Source of the DNA: Symbiodinium natans
Lineage: Eukaryota; Sar; Dinophyceae; Suessiales; Symbiodiniaceae
Assembly: GCA_905221605.1 (NCBI GenBank)
Contig: CAJNDS010001171.1
Coordinates: 2,501-30,449, forward strand
Length of the DNA stretch: 27,949 nt
Direction of reading: 5' to 3'
Position numbers and translations under genes: made by a program. This document shows, in pieces, positions 1 through 9,640 of this stretch (the stretch's first letter is position 1; every line of letters begins with the position of its first letter). The notes beneath the pieces were generated by a model. It was not told where the DNA came from and ran no database searches. It saw nothing but the letters and a program-made list of their open reading frames with translations.

Positions 1-1412
1 ATTGCAGACGTTCGCAAACACTCATAAGAATATTTCCCAGAGATCCCAATACCCCTTAAGTAAGGAATATGCTTTAAGTCTATATAGGGATCCTTAATAT
101 GATTTAAGGTGCTAGTACATTCTGTAATCAAGGGGTATTGGGCTTTTTGGGTATAGGACCTTTCAGACCGCAGGCCTTCAGCACGCCCAGCAGCAAGGGT
201 ATCATGAAGGCACTCCTGTTAAGGTTTAAGGTTTAGGGTTTAGGGTTTAGAGTTTAGGGTTGAGGGTTGAGGGTTGAAGGTTTAGGGTTGAGGGTTTAGG
301 GTTTAGGGTTTAGGGCTGTCATCCCAGCCCTCCACCACAACTCGCCCAACCAGGATGGGCTATCAGGCCTTAAAATCCCCATAGTGAACCCTTGTAAAGG
401 GCCTTTAAGGGATTATAGGGTCTAATAGCCCATCCTGGAACTCCCATCGCCAAAGGAGGGGAACTTGGGTGGAGGCGGGGGAATGGCTGAGGTGGAACTG
501 ATCTTAACCGTCTTACGTACACTGCTTAAAACATTCTAGACCGCTTCTTGAAAGCGAGACACTTCTTTGGCATGTGGACCGCGACGATCTTGCTGTCGTG
601 GTGCCGCAGAACGCATGCCAAGCTGTCAGAAAGGCTGCGCAGGTCTCCATAGGTCAGGGACTCCTAGGATGCGGGACAGGGTTCTGCTTCTGTTTGTCTC
701 ATTTCTCAGGAGATGCAGCTTTCAGCCGACGAACAAAATAAGGACCGCGATTTGCGGCAAAATGCGGCAACCGTCGGTCTCTGACGATCTCTGAGCGCGC
801 GTATGGACAAATGGACATGTCCACGGATGAGTGCAAGTTACTGCGATTGTGTGCGTGAAAATATATGTATGACGCATGCTAAGAACCTTTCAGAATTCAT
901 AAGCATCACACACACACACACACCGCACACGTGCAGGGGCACACACTCTTGCGCACATGCACGCGGGCGCGCGTGCGCAGCCGTGCTGTCCAGGATTCGT
1001 CCCCACAGCGCACAGCAAGCTTGTCGTCTGCCGGCCTCGACAATCCGTCCTGGAGAAGAACTTGCGGGTTCTCAGGGGAGACCAAACCCCAAACCCTAAA
1101 CCCCCCAAACCCTAAACCCTAAACCCCAAACCCCAAACCGTAAACCCTACGGCCTTCAGCACCTAAGCGTCAAACCCCACGCAAAGCCAAAGACAGCTAT
1201 ACCCCAGTTCTAATTCAATAGGTTCAGGTTTAGGGTTTAGGGTTTAGGGTGTAGGGTGTAGGGGTTTAGGGTTTAGGGTTTTGGCATTAGGGTTTTGGCT
1301 TTACTTAGTTAAGGCGCTTCTTTAAGTCCTGCAGCAAGCCGACGTCGAAGAGCCGATCGTACCGCTGATCCAGCGGCGACAGCACGGGACCGCAGGACTG
1401 CCGCAGGATAGC
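1..1412 (-). CDS. NRPS-like adenylation domain, N-terminal part, cut by the window edge
   Basis: Exons on minus: 1329-1412, 999-1049, 566-663, 169-215, 1-20, all in phase. Seen: DQRYDRLFDVGLLQ, then ADDKLAVRCGDESLTYGDL (adenylation motif around A1, LTYxEL), KIVAVHMPKSAF and IPLLLGVLKAC (A2, LKAGxAY type, here with Cys in place of Gly). The domain activates an amino or related acid with ATP; the substrate-binding code lies beyond the left edge. Junction repeats: GACT/GACG, GAAT/GAGT, GAAG/GAGT (all GA donors). The 20-base last piece is less certain. The order C then A matches a standard elongation module. No thiolation domain is in view. Confidence 0.8.
45..142. mobile_element. CCCAATACCCCTTAAG inverted-repeat element
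   Basis: CCCAATACCCCTT at 45-57 pairs with AAGGGGTATTGGG at 130-142, with TTAAG/CTTAAT-type internal pairing. About 98 bases, AT-rich interior, non-coding. It forms most of the intron between the last two adenylation exons. Confidence 0.65.
225..316 (+). repeat. Telomere-like array, G strand on plus (TTTAGGG)
   Basis: About a dozen TTTAGGG units with GTTGAGGG variants, inside the intron between adenylation exons 566-663 and 169-215. Confidence 0.93.
350..438. mobile_element. CCAGGATGGGC-family element, short complete copy
   Basis: Terminal inverted repeats CCAGGATGGGCTATCAGGCC and its counterpart TCTAATAGCCCATCCTGG, 89 bases, with the internal palindrome CCTTGTAAAGGGCCTTTAAGG. It is the commonest family here (also 2517-2727, 6465-6541, 12562-12736, 12800-13035, half copies near 1955-2040 and 3260-3290). 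It sits inside an intron of the adenylation region. Confidence 0.8.
1083..1150 (-). repeat. Telomere-like array, C strand on plus (CCCTAAA)
   Basis: CCCTAAA and CCCCAAA units directly beside the exon at 999-1049; intronic. Confidence 0.9.
1228..1290 (+). repeat. Telomere-like array, G strand on plus
   Basis: TTTAGGG units with GTGTAGGG variants, in the intron between exons 1329-1412 and 999-1049. Together with 1083-1150 it makes an inverted pair in one intron. Confidence 0.9.
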
Positions 1413-1435
1413 CTCGCAGTAATGAGGGATGTTTT

Positions 1436-1650
1436 GGTTTAGGGTCTAGGGTTTAGGGTTTAGGGTTTAGGGGTTTCGGGGTTTAGGGGTTTAGGGGATT
1501 AGGAGTTTGGGGGTTTAGGGTTGAGAGGTTTAGGGGTTGAGGGGTTGAGGGGTTTAGGGGTTTAAGGGTTTAGGGGTTTAGAGGTTTAGGGGTTTAGGGG
1601 TTTAGGGGTCTAGGGGTCTAGGGGTTTAGGGTTTAGGGTTTAGGGTTTGC
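1436..1650 (+). repeat. Telomere-like array, octamer variant TTTAGGGG
   Basis: Begins and ends with TTTAGGG heptamers but the core is mainly the octamer GGGGTTTA, with GAGG and TCTA variants. The mixture shows local homogenisation of variants. Confidence 0.92.
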
Positions 1651-1664
1651 CCGCTTGCATCTGG

Positions 1665-1755
1665 CCTAGGAATAAAACGGTCTTTTTGGTTTTAAGGGGA
1701 TTATAAGGGAACCCCAACCCCAAAAAAGGAAATGAGGGCCTACTCCGGGTCCTAG
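1665..1755. mobile_element. CCTAGGAATAAAA-family element, first copy
   Basis: CCTAGGAATAAAACGGTCTTTTTGGTTTTAAGGGGATTATAAGGGAACCCCAACCC ... GGGCCTACTCCGGGTCCTAG in pieces. The same block order, with about 90 percent identity by eye, recurs at 3491-3600, and a relative without the far end lies at 16075-16135. Intronic. Confidence 0.7.
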
Positions 1756-1775
1756 AACAGCACGTTCAACAACTA

Positions 1776-1915
1776 CTTGGAGGTTCAGGGTGCTTAGTAA
1801 CCCAAGTATAACTGTACGTATAACCCAATTATAACCCTACTAGGGTACTTAAGGGGCTTCTAAGTGGGTTTTAAGTACAGTTCTAATTGGTTACTAAGTA
1901 GCCTGAACCTCCAAG
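1776..1915. mobile_element. CTTGGAGGTTCAGG-family element, copy at 1.8 kb
   Basis: Terminal inverted repeats CTTGGAGGTTCAGGGTGCTTAGTAACC and its complement ending CCTCCAAG, about 140 bases, flanked by TA on both sides. Interior blocks TATAACC and GGTACTTAAGGGGCTT are shared with the copies at 5254-5389, 10591-10720, 11231-11373, 14252-14395 and 17024-17189. It is non-coding and sits inside an intron of the NRPS-like gene. Confidence 0.8.
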
Positions 1916-2184
1916 TAGACAGTGCCCAGCGGTCTCCCTCTGAACCCGGACAACCAGGATGGGCTGTTATACCCCAAAGGCCCTTTATGGGGTTCAGTAT
2001 GGGGATTACGAGGCCTAACAACCTATTTTGATAGACTTGCGGCCAATTGGGCAACTACATAGGATCACGAGCGCGCAGAGACTGTCGATGCGACGCGCGC
2101 TAGAAGCCGAAGTTTCCCCCCTTCCCCCTTGTAGCAAACCCCCCAGGGGAGGGGGTTCTTGGGAGAGATCAAATACACCAGAAC

Positions 2185-5100
2185 CTGCTTCTGCTCTGCC
2201 GTGAGGAGGTCGAGCATGCTGAGCGTCTTCGAAGGATTGCTCACGGCTTGCTCTAGGACCTGTCGATGCGCCAAAGTTCTGCCCCGAAACCCCGAAACCC
2301 CGAAACCCCGAAACCCCGAAACCCCTAAACCCCTAAATCCCTAAATCCCAAAACCCCTAAACCCCTAAACGCCTAAACCCCTAAACCCCTAAACCCCTAA
2401 ACCCCTAAACCCCTAAACCCCTAAACCCCTAAACCCTCAACCCCCGCCCTGAAGCACACAGTGTCCTGAGCTCATCTGGCATTGCATGTCTCTCAACAAT
2501 CACTTCAGGAGAACTACCAGAATGGGTTATTAGTCCTGAAATCCCCATAATGAAACCTATAAACTCTACTTTGGAGTGGACCTTGGAAAACAAAAGCATA
2601 CACTTTTCGGTATAAGTGGCCAGAATAGGAAACCAGAACCAAGAACAAGTACTAAAGAATATGTAGTACTCCAACACCCAGTAAAGGGCCTTTCGAAGGG
2701 GTTGGAGGGTATAAGAGCCCATCCTGGTAAACTCCCTCCACACTTGGATTCGCCTGCAACCAGAGCTGCACCAGTGCTTTCATGGAGTCAGCGCTGAGAA
2801 CTTTCTTTTGGTACGCCACATAGACCTGAGGGCAAACAAGGCTGCTCAAAGACGAGCGACCATGAGCGCGCAGGCTGACGTCTTCGCCGGGGTTTCGCAG
2901 CTGCGGAACTGAAAGAGACCCCCTGAACCCTGAACCCTGAACCCTAAACCCTCAACCCTAAGCCCTAAACCCTAAACCGTGGGGAAAGCGCCACGCCTCG
3001 GTGGTCTCTTTGCCCGTGATCACGCGGACGGTGCAAGGGTTGACCACCGTGTCGTGGTCCATGGACATCATGTTGTCAAGGTCCTAACCAGCAGGGGCTA
3101 ACCACTATACCCTATAGTTTTGATAGGGTTTAGGGTTTAGGGTTTAGGGTTTAGGGTTTGGGGTTTGGGGTTTGGGGTTGGGGTTTGGGGTTTAAGGTTT
3201 AGGGTTTAGGGTTTAGGGTTTAGGGTTTAGGGTTTGGGGTTTGGGGTTTAGGGTTTATGCGGATTCCAGGGCCTGATAGCCCATCCTGGTATGGGCAGTT
3301 GACATTGGACGACAAGGAAAAGCCGGCTCTGAAACGTGCCGTGCATCGTAGCATGAAAACATGTATTCAAAGGCCGCCTGCTTGCTTTGCAGTTCCTTAG
3401 CTGCTGACTTCATAAGCCCCAAGAAAAGTGTAAACGTTCAGTTCTATAAGGGGATCATAGTATCCCGAAAAGTGTAACACTCAGCCACTACTAGACCCGG
3501 GAGTATCTAGGAATAAAAGGGTACCCTTCTTGGTTTTAAGGGGATTATAAGGGAACCCCAACCCTAAGAAAAGGAAAAAAGGGCCTACTCCCGGTCCTAG
3601 ACCAAGGTTCTGCAAATGGAAACTGCCCGTGCCTCTTGGAGGTTCGAACATTGGCACGCACCTATACTCCCCTTAGAACCTTAATAAAAACATTATTTTA
3701 AATATCCTCTTGGGTTATATATGAACAAAAATACAAAATAATTCCCCAAGGAGGATACGGGCACTTGTTCCACCAGCTGCGCAAATGTCATGTCGGCAAC
3801 AACCTGGGGTGGATCTGGGGCCAACTCTACATCTTAGTTGGTTTAGGGTTTAGGGGGTTTAGGGGGGTTTAGGGGGGTTTAGGGGGGTTTAGGGGGGTTT
3901 AGGGGGTTTAAGGGGTTTAGGGGGTTTAGGGGGTTTAGGGGTTTTAGGGGGTTTAGGGTTTAGGGATTAGGGTTTAGGGTTTAGGGTTTAGGGTGAGTTC
4001 ATAAGCCCCCAAAAAAGTGTACACTTTCAGCTTTATGGGGGGTTACAGTATCCCAAAAAAGCGTAAAGTGCACTCACTCAGCTTCTGAGACATACGTGCA
4101 CGGCCCCCGCTAATACAAAAAGACATCAGCACAAACAGTTTGCTTCGTTCACAGCCCCATAAACCCCCTAAACCCCCTAAACCCCCTAAACCCCCTAAAC
4201 CCCCTAAACCCCCTAAACCCCCTAAACCCCCTAAACCCCCTAAACCCCCTAAACCCCTAACCCCCTAAACCCCCTAAACCCCCTAAACCCCCTAAACCCC
4301 CTAAACCCCCTAAACCCCCTAAACCCCCTAAACCCCCTAAACCCCCTAAACCCCCTAAACCCCCTAAACCCCCTAAACCCCCTAAACCCCCTAAACCCTA
4401 AACCAGCTAAGATACTTCTTGGCGTAGTGGCAGCAGGTTGACGCAGTTGCCGTTCACGCGCTTCAAGTCAGGAGTGACCTCTACCGAACTTGGAACCCTA
4501 GAAATTATGCTCTTCTAGCTGCTTCTCAAGAATGACCCTAAACCCTAAACCCTAAACCCTAAACCCTAAACCCTGAACCTTGAGCCCAAAAATTAACAAC
4601 AACTTTCCCAATTCTCCCGAAGTTGCCCGGCCATGAAACGATGTGGACACTACCAGGTCGCTTTTGCCCGTCGCGACGTGCAAAGCCCAATAGTATGCAG
4701 CCAGGAGAACCTGGAATTGCGAAGCGCCGTGCTCGAGGCCATACTTCCTTCCGGAGGGTTTAGGGTTTAGGGTTTAATTAGGGTTTAGGGTTTAGGGTTT
4801 AGGGTTTAGGGTTTAGGGTTTAGGGTTTAGGGTTTAAGGTTTAGGGCTTAGGGCTTAGGGCTTAGGGTTTAGGGTTTAGGGTTTAGGGTTTAGGGGTTTA
4901 GTTTAGGGGTTTAGGGTGTGCGCGCTGTGAAGATGTGACGGTCTGACAGTGCCGAGGCACCGTGCCAACTCAAAGCAGTTCGCGCTGCTCGGAAGCGACA
5001 AGTTGTACGATTCCGCCTCGAACTTGCCCACGTCCTGCTATGGGTTGAAAGTTTAGGGTTTAGAGTTTAGGGTTTAGAGTTTAGAGTTTAGAGTTTCGGA

Positions 5101-6082
5101 AAGATCAACCCCACAACAACTGCCACCAACACTTACTTCTCACATCCTGAAAGATGCATCAATTTGGGTCATTTGGGCAAACTCGCCCTGGGCAAAAACA
5201 GCCACCACTGTCCGCTGCCACGACAGGTTCGTGAAAGTGACTTCCAAACCCTACTTGGAGGTTCAGGGTACTTCGTACTGAGTAACCAATTATAAGTGTA
5301 GTTATAACCTACCTATAAGCCCTTAAGTGCCCTAATATGGTCTTAATTGGGTTAAAAGTATGGGTTACGAAGTAGGTCGAACCTCCAAGTAACCCTTTAA
5401 CCCTTTAACCCTTTAACCCTTTAACCCTTTAACCCTTTAACCCTTTAACCCTTTAACCCTTTAACCCTTTAACCCTTTAACCCTTTAACCCTAAAGCCTA
5501 AAGCCTAAACCCTAAACCCTAACCCCTAAACCCTAAACCCAAGGCCCCGACCTGAGCCAAAGTTCCTTGGTAGACCCCTCCGAAGAGGTCGGTTCTCACT
5601 GGCAGGATTCCCTCCAGCTTCTTCTCCCAATAGCTCCTCCGATTTTTGGTCGGAAAAAAGGCTTCGGGCGTAGCCTATACTTCGGGGTTAGCGGTTTAGG
5701 GTTTAGGGGCCAGGGGGCTGGGTGCTCTTCGGAATTCCCGGAGCATCCCGGACCCCACAAGCGAGTCTCCTGTCGGTGCGGTACTGTGTGGACCTGGCAA
5801 CGCCCAACACATACGCCCGGCGGCGTGAGCACGAGTGCACACACACACACACACGTACAAAAGTACACACACGTACACACGCGTAGTACACACATGTACA
5901 CACGCGCACACACCGTACACAAGCGTACACACATGTACACACACGTACACACCTGTACACGCACGTACACACATGTACACACACACGTAGACACACGTAC
6001 ACACACTTGTACACACACGTTTGTACACTTGCACGCTTGACCACACTTGCGCACGCGCACACACACACACACACACACACAT

Positions 6083-6163
<81 letters not shown>

Positions 6164-6346
6164 ACACACACCCACACCCACACCCACACCCACACGCACA
6201 CGCACACGCACACGCACACGCAGATACACACGTGCGAGCACGCACGCACACAACCACACACTCTGCCGGCGCTGGTTGTTCTGCTGATCCCCAGGCCTCA
6301 AGTATTGGGCCTCGTGCTCAACGTACACGGCATATGGCAGCATCTC
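2185..6346 (-). CDS. NRPS-like condensation domain, C-terminal half (C4 to end), 12 exons
   Basis: Exons on minus: 6264-6346, 5576-5636, 5161-5250, 4948-5034, 4601-4710, 4416-4488, 3759-3803, 3611-3661, 3348-3407, 2978-3083, 2767-2908, 2185-2278. All phases agree. Seen: YVEHEAQYLRP and SYWEKKLEG (C4), VLLAAYYWALHVATG, NGNCVNLLPLR (C5, GxFVNTLPLR type), TFAQLVEQVP, RHGQFPFA (C6, HQDxPFE type), AAFEYMF, VYVAYQKKVLSADSMKALV, then HRQVLEQAVSNPS and LDLLTAEQ, the usual C-domain exit into the linker. Several junctions carry target-site-like repeats (GAGT/GAGC, GATG/GACG, GATG/GACC). Introns hold telomere-like arrays, (CA)n and MITEs. Least certain are the 2767-2908 boundaries (its first 27 codons may be intronic) and an upstream piece at about 6360-6440 encoding RQQLHKLDQ. 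Confidence 0.78.
2283..2445 (-). repeat. Telomere-like array, octamers CCCCGAAA then CCCCTAAA
   Basis: Five CCCCGAAA units followed by about fifteen CCCCTAAA units. It ends a few bases before exon 2185-2278, so the acceptor lies at the array edge. Confidence 0.92.
2517..2727. mobile_element. CCAGGATGGGC-family element containing unrelated sequence
   Basis: Ends CCAGAATGGGTTATTAGTCC and GGGTATAAGAGCCCATCCTGG. The core holds about 110 bases not found in other copies (2550-2670). It lies between two exons of the condensation domain. Confidence 0.65.
3124..3258 (+). repeat. Telomere-like array with TTTGGGG units
   Basis: TTTAGGG blocks separated by GTTTGGGG blocks; lies between exons 3348-3407 and 2978-3083. 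Confidence 0.9.
3411..3483. mobile_element. CATAAGCCCC-family element next to an exon, first copy
   Basis: CATAAGCCCCAAGAAAAGTGT ... GGATCATAGTATCCCG ... AAAAGTGTAACACTCAG. A second copy lies at 4000-4081. Its minus-strand end CTTATGAAG provides the AG acceptor of exon 3348-3407. Confidence 0.68.
3491..3600. mobile_element. CCTAGGAATAAAA-family element, second copy with intact inverted ends
   Basis: Starts CTAGACCCGGGAGTATCTAGG and ends GGGCCTACTCCCGGTCCTAG, so the ends pair over about 15 bases. The element abuts the C6 exon at 3611 within 10 bases. Confidence 0.72.
3838..3998 (+). repeat. Telomere-like array, nonamer variant TTTAGGGGG
   Basis: Units GGGGGGTTTA and GGGGGTTTA, then heptamers at the end. 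Runs of five or six G give strong quadruplex potential on the non-template strand for the minus gene's complement. Confidence 0.9.
4000..4081. mobile_element. CATAAGCCCC-family element, second copy
   Basis: CATAAGCCCCCAAAAAAGTGT, CTTTATGGGGGGTTACAGTATCCC and AAAAAAGCGTAAAGTGCACTC match the 3411-3483 copy in order. It lies directly after a G-strand telomere-like array. Confidence 0.65.
4157..4405 (-). repeat. Telomere-like array, nonamer CCCCCTAAA, about 27 units
   Basis: Nearly perfect tandem CCCCCTAAA over about 250 bases, with one slip at 4256-4263. It is the mirror of the 3838-3998 array, and the two flank the CATAAGCCCC element inside one intron (between exons 4416-4488 and 3759-3803). 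Confidence 0.95.
4757..4918 (+). repeat. Telomere-like array, G strand, heptamer
   Basis: More than twenty TTTAGGG units with CTTAGGG and TTTAATTAGGG variants, in the intron between exons 4948-5034 and 4601-4710. Confidence 0.93.
5254..5389. mobile_element. CTTGGAGGTTCAGG-family element, copy at 5.3 kb
   Basis: Same ends as the 1.8-kb copy. One side abuts the exon beginning at 5250 (the element end CCAAG, then TAG, then exon); the other side runs straight into the AACCCTTT array at 5391. The acceptor for that exon is therefore created at the element edge. Confidence 0.78.
5391..5545 (-). repeat. Variant array AACCCTTT then CCCTAAA
   Basis: About sixteen units of the octamer AACCCTTT, an otherwise unused variant, followed by AAGCCTAAA and CCCTAAA. 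It abuts the CTTGGAGG element at 5254-5389. Confidence 0.92.
5838..6262. repeat. (CA)n microsatellite with ACACGTACAC variants
   Basis: The first half is interspersed ACACGTACAC and ACATGTACAC; the second half (6060-6230) is nearly pure CA, then CACACCC and CACACG. All long open frames across it are repeat artefacts. It is the intron between exons 6264-6346 and 5576-5636, which begins GAGTGTGTGG. Confidence 0.93.
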
Positions 6347-6464
6347 CTGCACAGCCACGTGGAGACATGCATGAGACATGCCGTGAAGACCTGGTCCAAC
6401 TTGTGCAGCTGCTGCCGGACTCGAACTTGCGTTTGCATTCTGCTTGAAACATCATGTGTGGGTA

Positions 6465-6541
6465 CCAGGATGGGCTATTATACCCTATAGTCCCCTATGG
6501 GCTTCATTATAGAGATTACAATTGCCTAATCGCCCATCCTG
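6465..6541. mobile_element. CCAGGATGGGC-family element, copy at 6.5 kb
   Basis: Starts CCAGGATGGGCTATTATACCC and ends CCTAATCGCCCATCCTG. Interior CCCTATAG and CTATGGGCTTCATTATAG. It lies just upstream (minus sense) of the C4 exon. Confidence 0.78.
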
Positions 6542-6559
6542 TTATGACTTATGAACTTG

Positions 6560-7377
6560 ATTTAGCGTTCCCTAAACCCGGAACCCCCAAATGTTGATCT
6601 GGCGTTTCGTAGCAGGGGGCGGGGGAGGGGCTTTAAGGCTTCGGGGTTTAAGACATTCAAGCATGTGGGAGTTTCAGAAGCCTGGCTGGGGGCGAGGTGC
6701 CAATCATCGCAATCTACAAGAAAACGTTCCCTACCTTTACTTGGATCCCTAGCCAAAACTATAATCTTAGCTGTTTCTTAGGAATTGAATTACCCAAGAA
6801 TGTTTTTCCAAGTATCCCTAAGCGAGAATACCCTGTTCCACGGGCAGGCCTCTTTAAAGAAGATCAACGGGCCCACGGGCCCACGGCCCAGGCTTATAAT
6901 GTCGTTACTATCAAGTATAACTTCTGCCTATCGCTCTACGCTATCCTGACCACCAAAATCTTTGCTGCCGGTTTAATCCCGCTCCCCACCTTGTCGTCTA
7001 CCACTCTCAAATTGTCACAAAGGTCGCTTGAGAAGGCACGAGACTACAAGCCACGTCAACTTCGCAAAAAACCTTCTCGAGAACGCCTGAAACCCATACC
7101 CAAACTTAGAAAGCGTTCGGGTTTGGGGAGAAAATCGGTGCTGTTGCGGTGATTACAGCTTTAAAGAAGGTCTTTCGGGTTCGGGGATGAGGGCTATAGG
7201 GTTTAGGATGAAAGGTTTACAGGTCCGGGAGACACCGTGGGACTGCTATGGCGTCGGATGTAGCATGGGCTCGGACGCATGTCCACATCATGGCTCATAC
7301 AAACAAAACTGCCGCAGTCAGTCAAAGCGCCCGGGGTTGCGGGTTTATAAGGCTCTAAGGCTCCAGGAGCTTGGGTT
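6560..7377. other. Spacer or intron without a recognisable gene
   Basis: It contains a 151-codon open frame on plus (6697-7152), not recognised, and open pieces on minus (about 6680-6750, RFLVDCDDWHLAPS). CCCACGGGCC repeats occur at 6870-6890 and again at 8215-8300. If the NRPS-like gene is continuous, this is part of a very long intron. Confidence 0.4.
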
Positions 7378-8190
7378 TCAGGATCTTGGCTTGAATAGGG
7401 CTTAGGTTTTCAGAACAAGGCTTCAAGACCTTGGGCTTTGCGTTTGCTGCGGATCAAGTAAATCTTCCAACGCCTTGTCCTTAACCCCCGCAGCTTAGGA
7501 AACGCAAGCCTGACATGTTCCATTTACGCGCGATGATGCCAGAGCTTGTAATAGTATTGCATGGCCACATACCAGAGGCTCACATTCTTATAAGGAGTAG
7601 AGTTGAGGTTTTAGGCTTTTAAGATTGCATGCTTCAGGTTAGGCTTTAGGATTCTTTGGATTTCACGACTTAGTATTTCAAGGGGGTTAGGGCTTTGTTC
7701 AAGATTTAGTATTTCAAGGGAGAGGTGGGTTTTTGGCTAGCGACTGCGGTGATTAGAGCTTTAAAGAAGCTTTGCGAAGTAGGGGCTTGGGGACTTTAGG
7801 ATTTGCAGGGTTAGGGTTTTAGGGTTGAAGTTTGAGGGTTAAGGTTTAGTGGCTATAGGTTTCAGGATCTTGGTTTGAGTAGGGCTTAGGTTTTCAGAAC
7901 AAGGCTTCAAGACCTTGGGTTTTGCGTTTGCTTCGGATCAAGTAGATCTTCCAACGCCTTGTCCTTAACCCCCGCAGCTTAGAAAACGCAAGCTTGACAT
8001 GTTCCATCTACACGCGATGATGCCAGAGCTTGTAATAGTATTGCATTGCCACATGCCAGAGGCTCACATTCTTCGGAGTAGAGTTGAGGTTTTAGGCTTT
8101 TAAGAGTGCAGGCTTCAGGGTTAGGCTTTGGGATTCTTTGCTTAGTATTTCAAAGGGGGTTAGGGCTTTGTTTCAAGACTTAGCGTTTCA
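7378..8190. repeat. Tandem duplication of about 485 bases
   Basis: 7378-7697 and 7862-8180 share long blocks (GCTTAGGTTTTCAGAACAAGG; CTTCCAACGCCTTGTCCTTA; GATGCCAGAGCTTGTAATAG) with scattered substitutions. On minus, each copy has an open segment (ILLQALASSRV in one frame), but two frames are open in both copies, so coding is undecided. Confidence 0.8.
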
Positions 8191-8353
8191 AGGTCTTGTT
8201 TTGGCAAGGTCCAAGCCCGTGCACGGGCTCACGGGCTCACGGGCCCACGGGCCCACGGGCCCACGGCCCCACGGTCCCACGGGCACACGGGCCCGCCCGC
8301 CCAAAAGACCATGCTCGAGAATAAGCTACAGTACCCGATGTCAAGTCAGGTGG

Positions 8354-8356
8354 GGG

Positions 8357-8392
<36 letters not shown>
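8354..8392. repeat. G homopolymer of about 35-38 bases
   Basis: GGGGGCGG followed by an unbroken G run within the plus strand, inside presumed intron or spacer. Length in the assembly may be unreliable. Confidence 0.9.
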
Positions 8393-8395
<3 letters not shown>

Positions 8396-8585
8396 GGCAA
8401 GGCTTAGGGCTTACCTCAACCCCCAAATATATGCAAAATGGTGGCCCTTTTAAGGGTTGAGTTCCTAGTTTTATTGTCACAGGTTGACATGCTGTTCGGG
8501 CCGTTTCCTGGTTTAAGGGTTTAAGATTGGGTTCATCAAAAATAACTTCAATCTAGAACCGTGCGAACCGAACACGAACATCATC

Positions 8586-9640
8586 TAATAACCTGTAAGA
8601 ATGCAATCATGTAAAAATACGAACATGTAACAATGTAATAATGCAATAATGCAATTATGCAATAATGCAATAATATGATGATGTAATGATGTAATGATGT
8701 AATAATGTAATAATGTAATAATGTAATAATGTAATAATGTAATAATGTAATAATGTAATAATGTAATAATGTAATAATGTAATAATGTAATAATGTAATA
8801 ATGTAATAATGTAATAATGTAATACTGTAATAATGTAATAATGTAATACAATAATGTAATAATGTAATAATGTAATAATGTAATAATGTAATAATGTAAT
8901 AATGTAATAATGTAATAATGTAAGAATGTAAGAATGTAAGAATGTAATAATGTAATGTAAGAATAATAATATGTAATAATGTAATAATGTAATAAATGTA
9001 ATAAATGTAATAAATGTAAGAATGTAATAATGTAATAATGTAATGTCTAAATAATGTAATAATGTAATCAATGTAACAATAAATAATAATGCAAATAAAT
9101 TGTAATAATTTAATAATGTAATAATGTAATAATGTAATAATGTAATAATGTAATAATTGGTAATAATGCAATAATTAAATGTATTAATATAATGTAATAT
9201 GTATAATGTAAGAAGTTAATAATGCAATAATGCAATAATGTAATAATGCAATAATGCAATAATGTAGTAATGCAATAATGCAATAATGCAATAATGCAAT
9301 AATGTAATAATGTGATAATGTAATAATGTAATAATGTAATAATGTAATAATGCAATAATGCAATTATGCAATAATGCAATAATATGATGATGTAATGATG
9401 TAATGATGTAATGATGTAATAATGTAATAATGTAATAATGTAATCATGTAATAATGTAATAATGTAATAATGTAATAATGTAATCATGTAATCATGTAAT
9501 CATGTACTCATGTATTCATGTACTCATGTACTTATGTACTCATGTAATCATGTAATCATGTAACCATGTAATCGTGCAATCATGTAAAGATGCGAAGATG
9601 TAAATGATGTAACGATGTAAACATCTAAGCGCAAAATAGT
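8586..9640. repeat. Nonamer satellite (AATAATGTA)n, about 1 kb
   Basis: Units ATAATGTA with GCA, GAT, CAT and TCATG variants in blocks. The block GCAATAATGCAATTATGCAA recurs at 8645 and 9355, suggesting higher-order duplication of about 710 bases. Very AT-rich in an otherwise GC-balanced region. Open frames on minus (ITLLHYY repeats) are artefacts. Confidence 0.93.

Noticed and set aside
225-316. A true chromosome end
   Set aside because: Arrays are short, in both orientations and spread over 20 kb between exons, so they are interstitial.
315-480. Minus segments reading GRVVVEGWDD and PPKFPSFGDG as exons around the 350-438 element
   Set aside because: The adenylation chain joins 566-663 to 169-215 directly with repeats GAAG/GAGT and gives an unbroken A1-A2 region, so these lie in the intron.
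2440-2520. Minus segment PEVIVERHAMPDEL as an exon
   Set aside because: It has no in-phase junction that keeps the C-domain exit helix; joining 2767-2908 to 2185-2278 fits the family better. Kept out of the gene model, though not excluded.
5700-5775. Minus segment ETRLWGPGCSGNSEE as an exon
   Set aside because: The C4 exon joins 5576-5636 across it with GAGT/GAGC, producing the expected YW motif.
5596-6490. Long open frames on both strands across the CA repeat
   Set aside because: They arise from a dinucleotide repeat with no stop codons; the protein would be Cys-Val or His-Thr repeats. Only the edges (5576-5636 and 6264-6346, minus) carry real motifs.
6697-7152. 151-codon plus frame as a gene
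   Set aside because: No recognisable motif, no support from neighbours, and all supported genes are on minus. Left as unproven.
8581-9487. Open frames up to 196 codons in the nonamer satellite
   Set aside because: The nine-base unit is free of stops on minus and yields ITLLHYY repeats; no coding signal.
8586-9490. CRISPR-like array
   Set aside because: The units are contiguous nine-base repeats without spacers, in a eukaryotic context.
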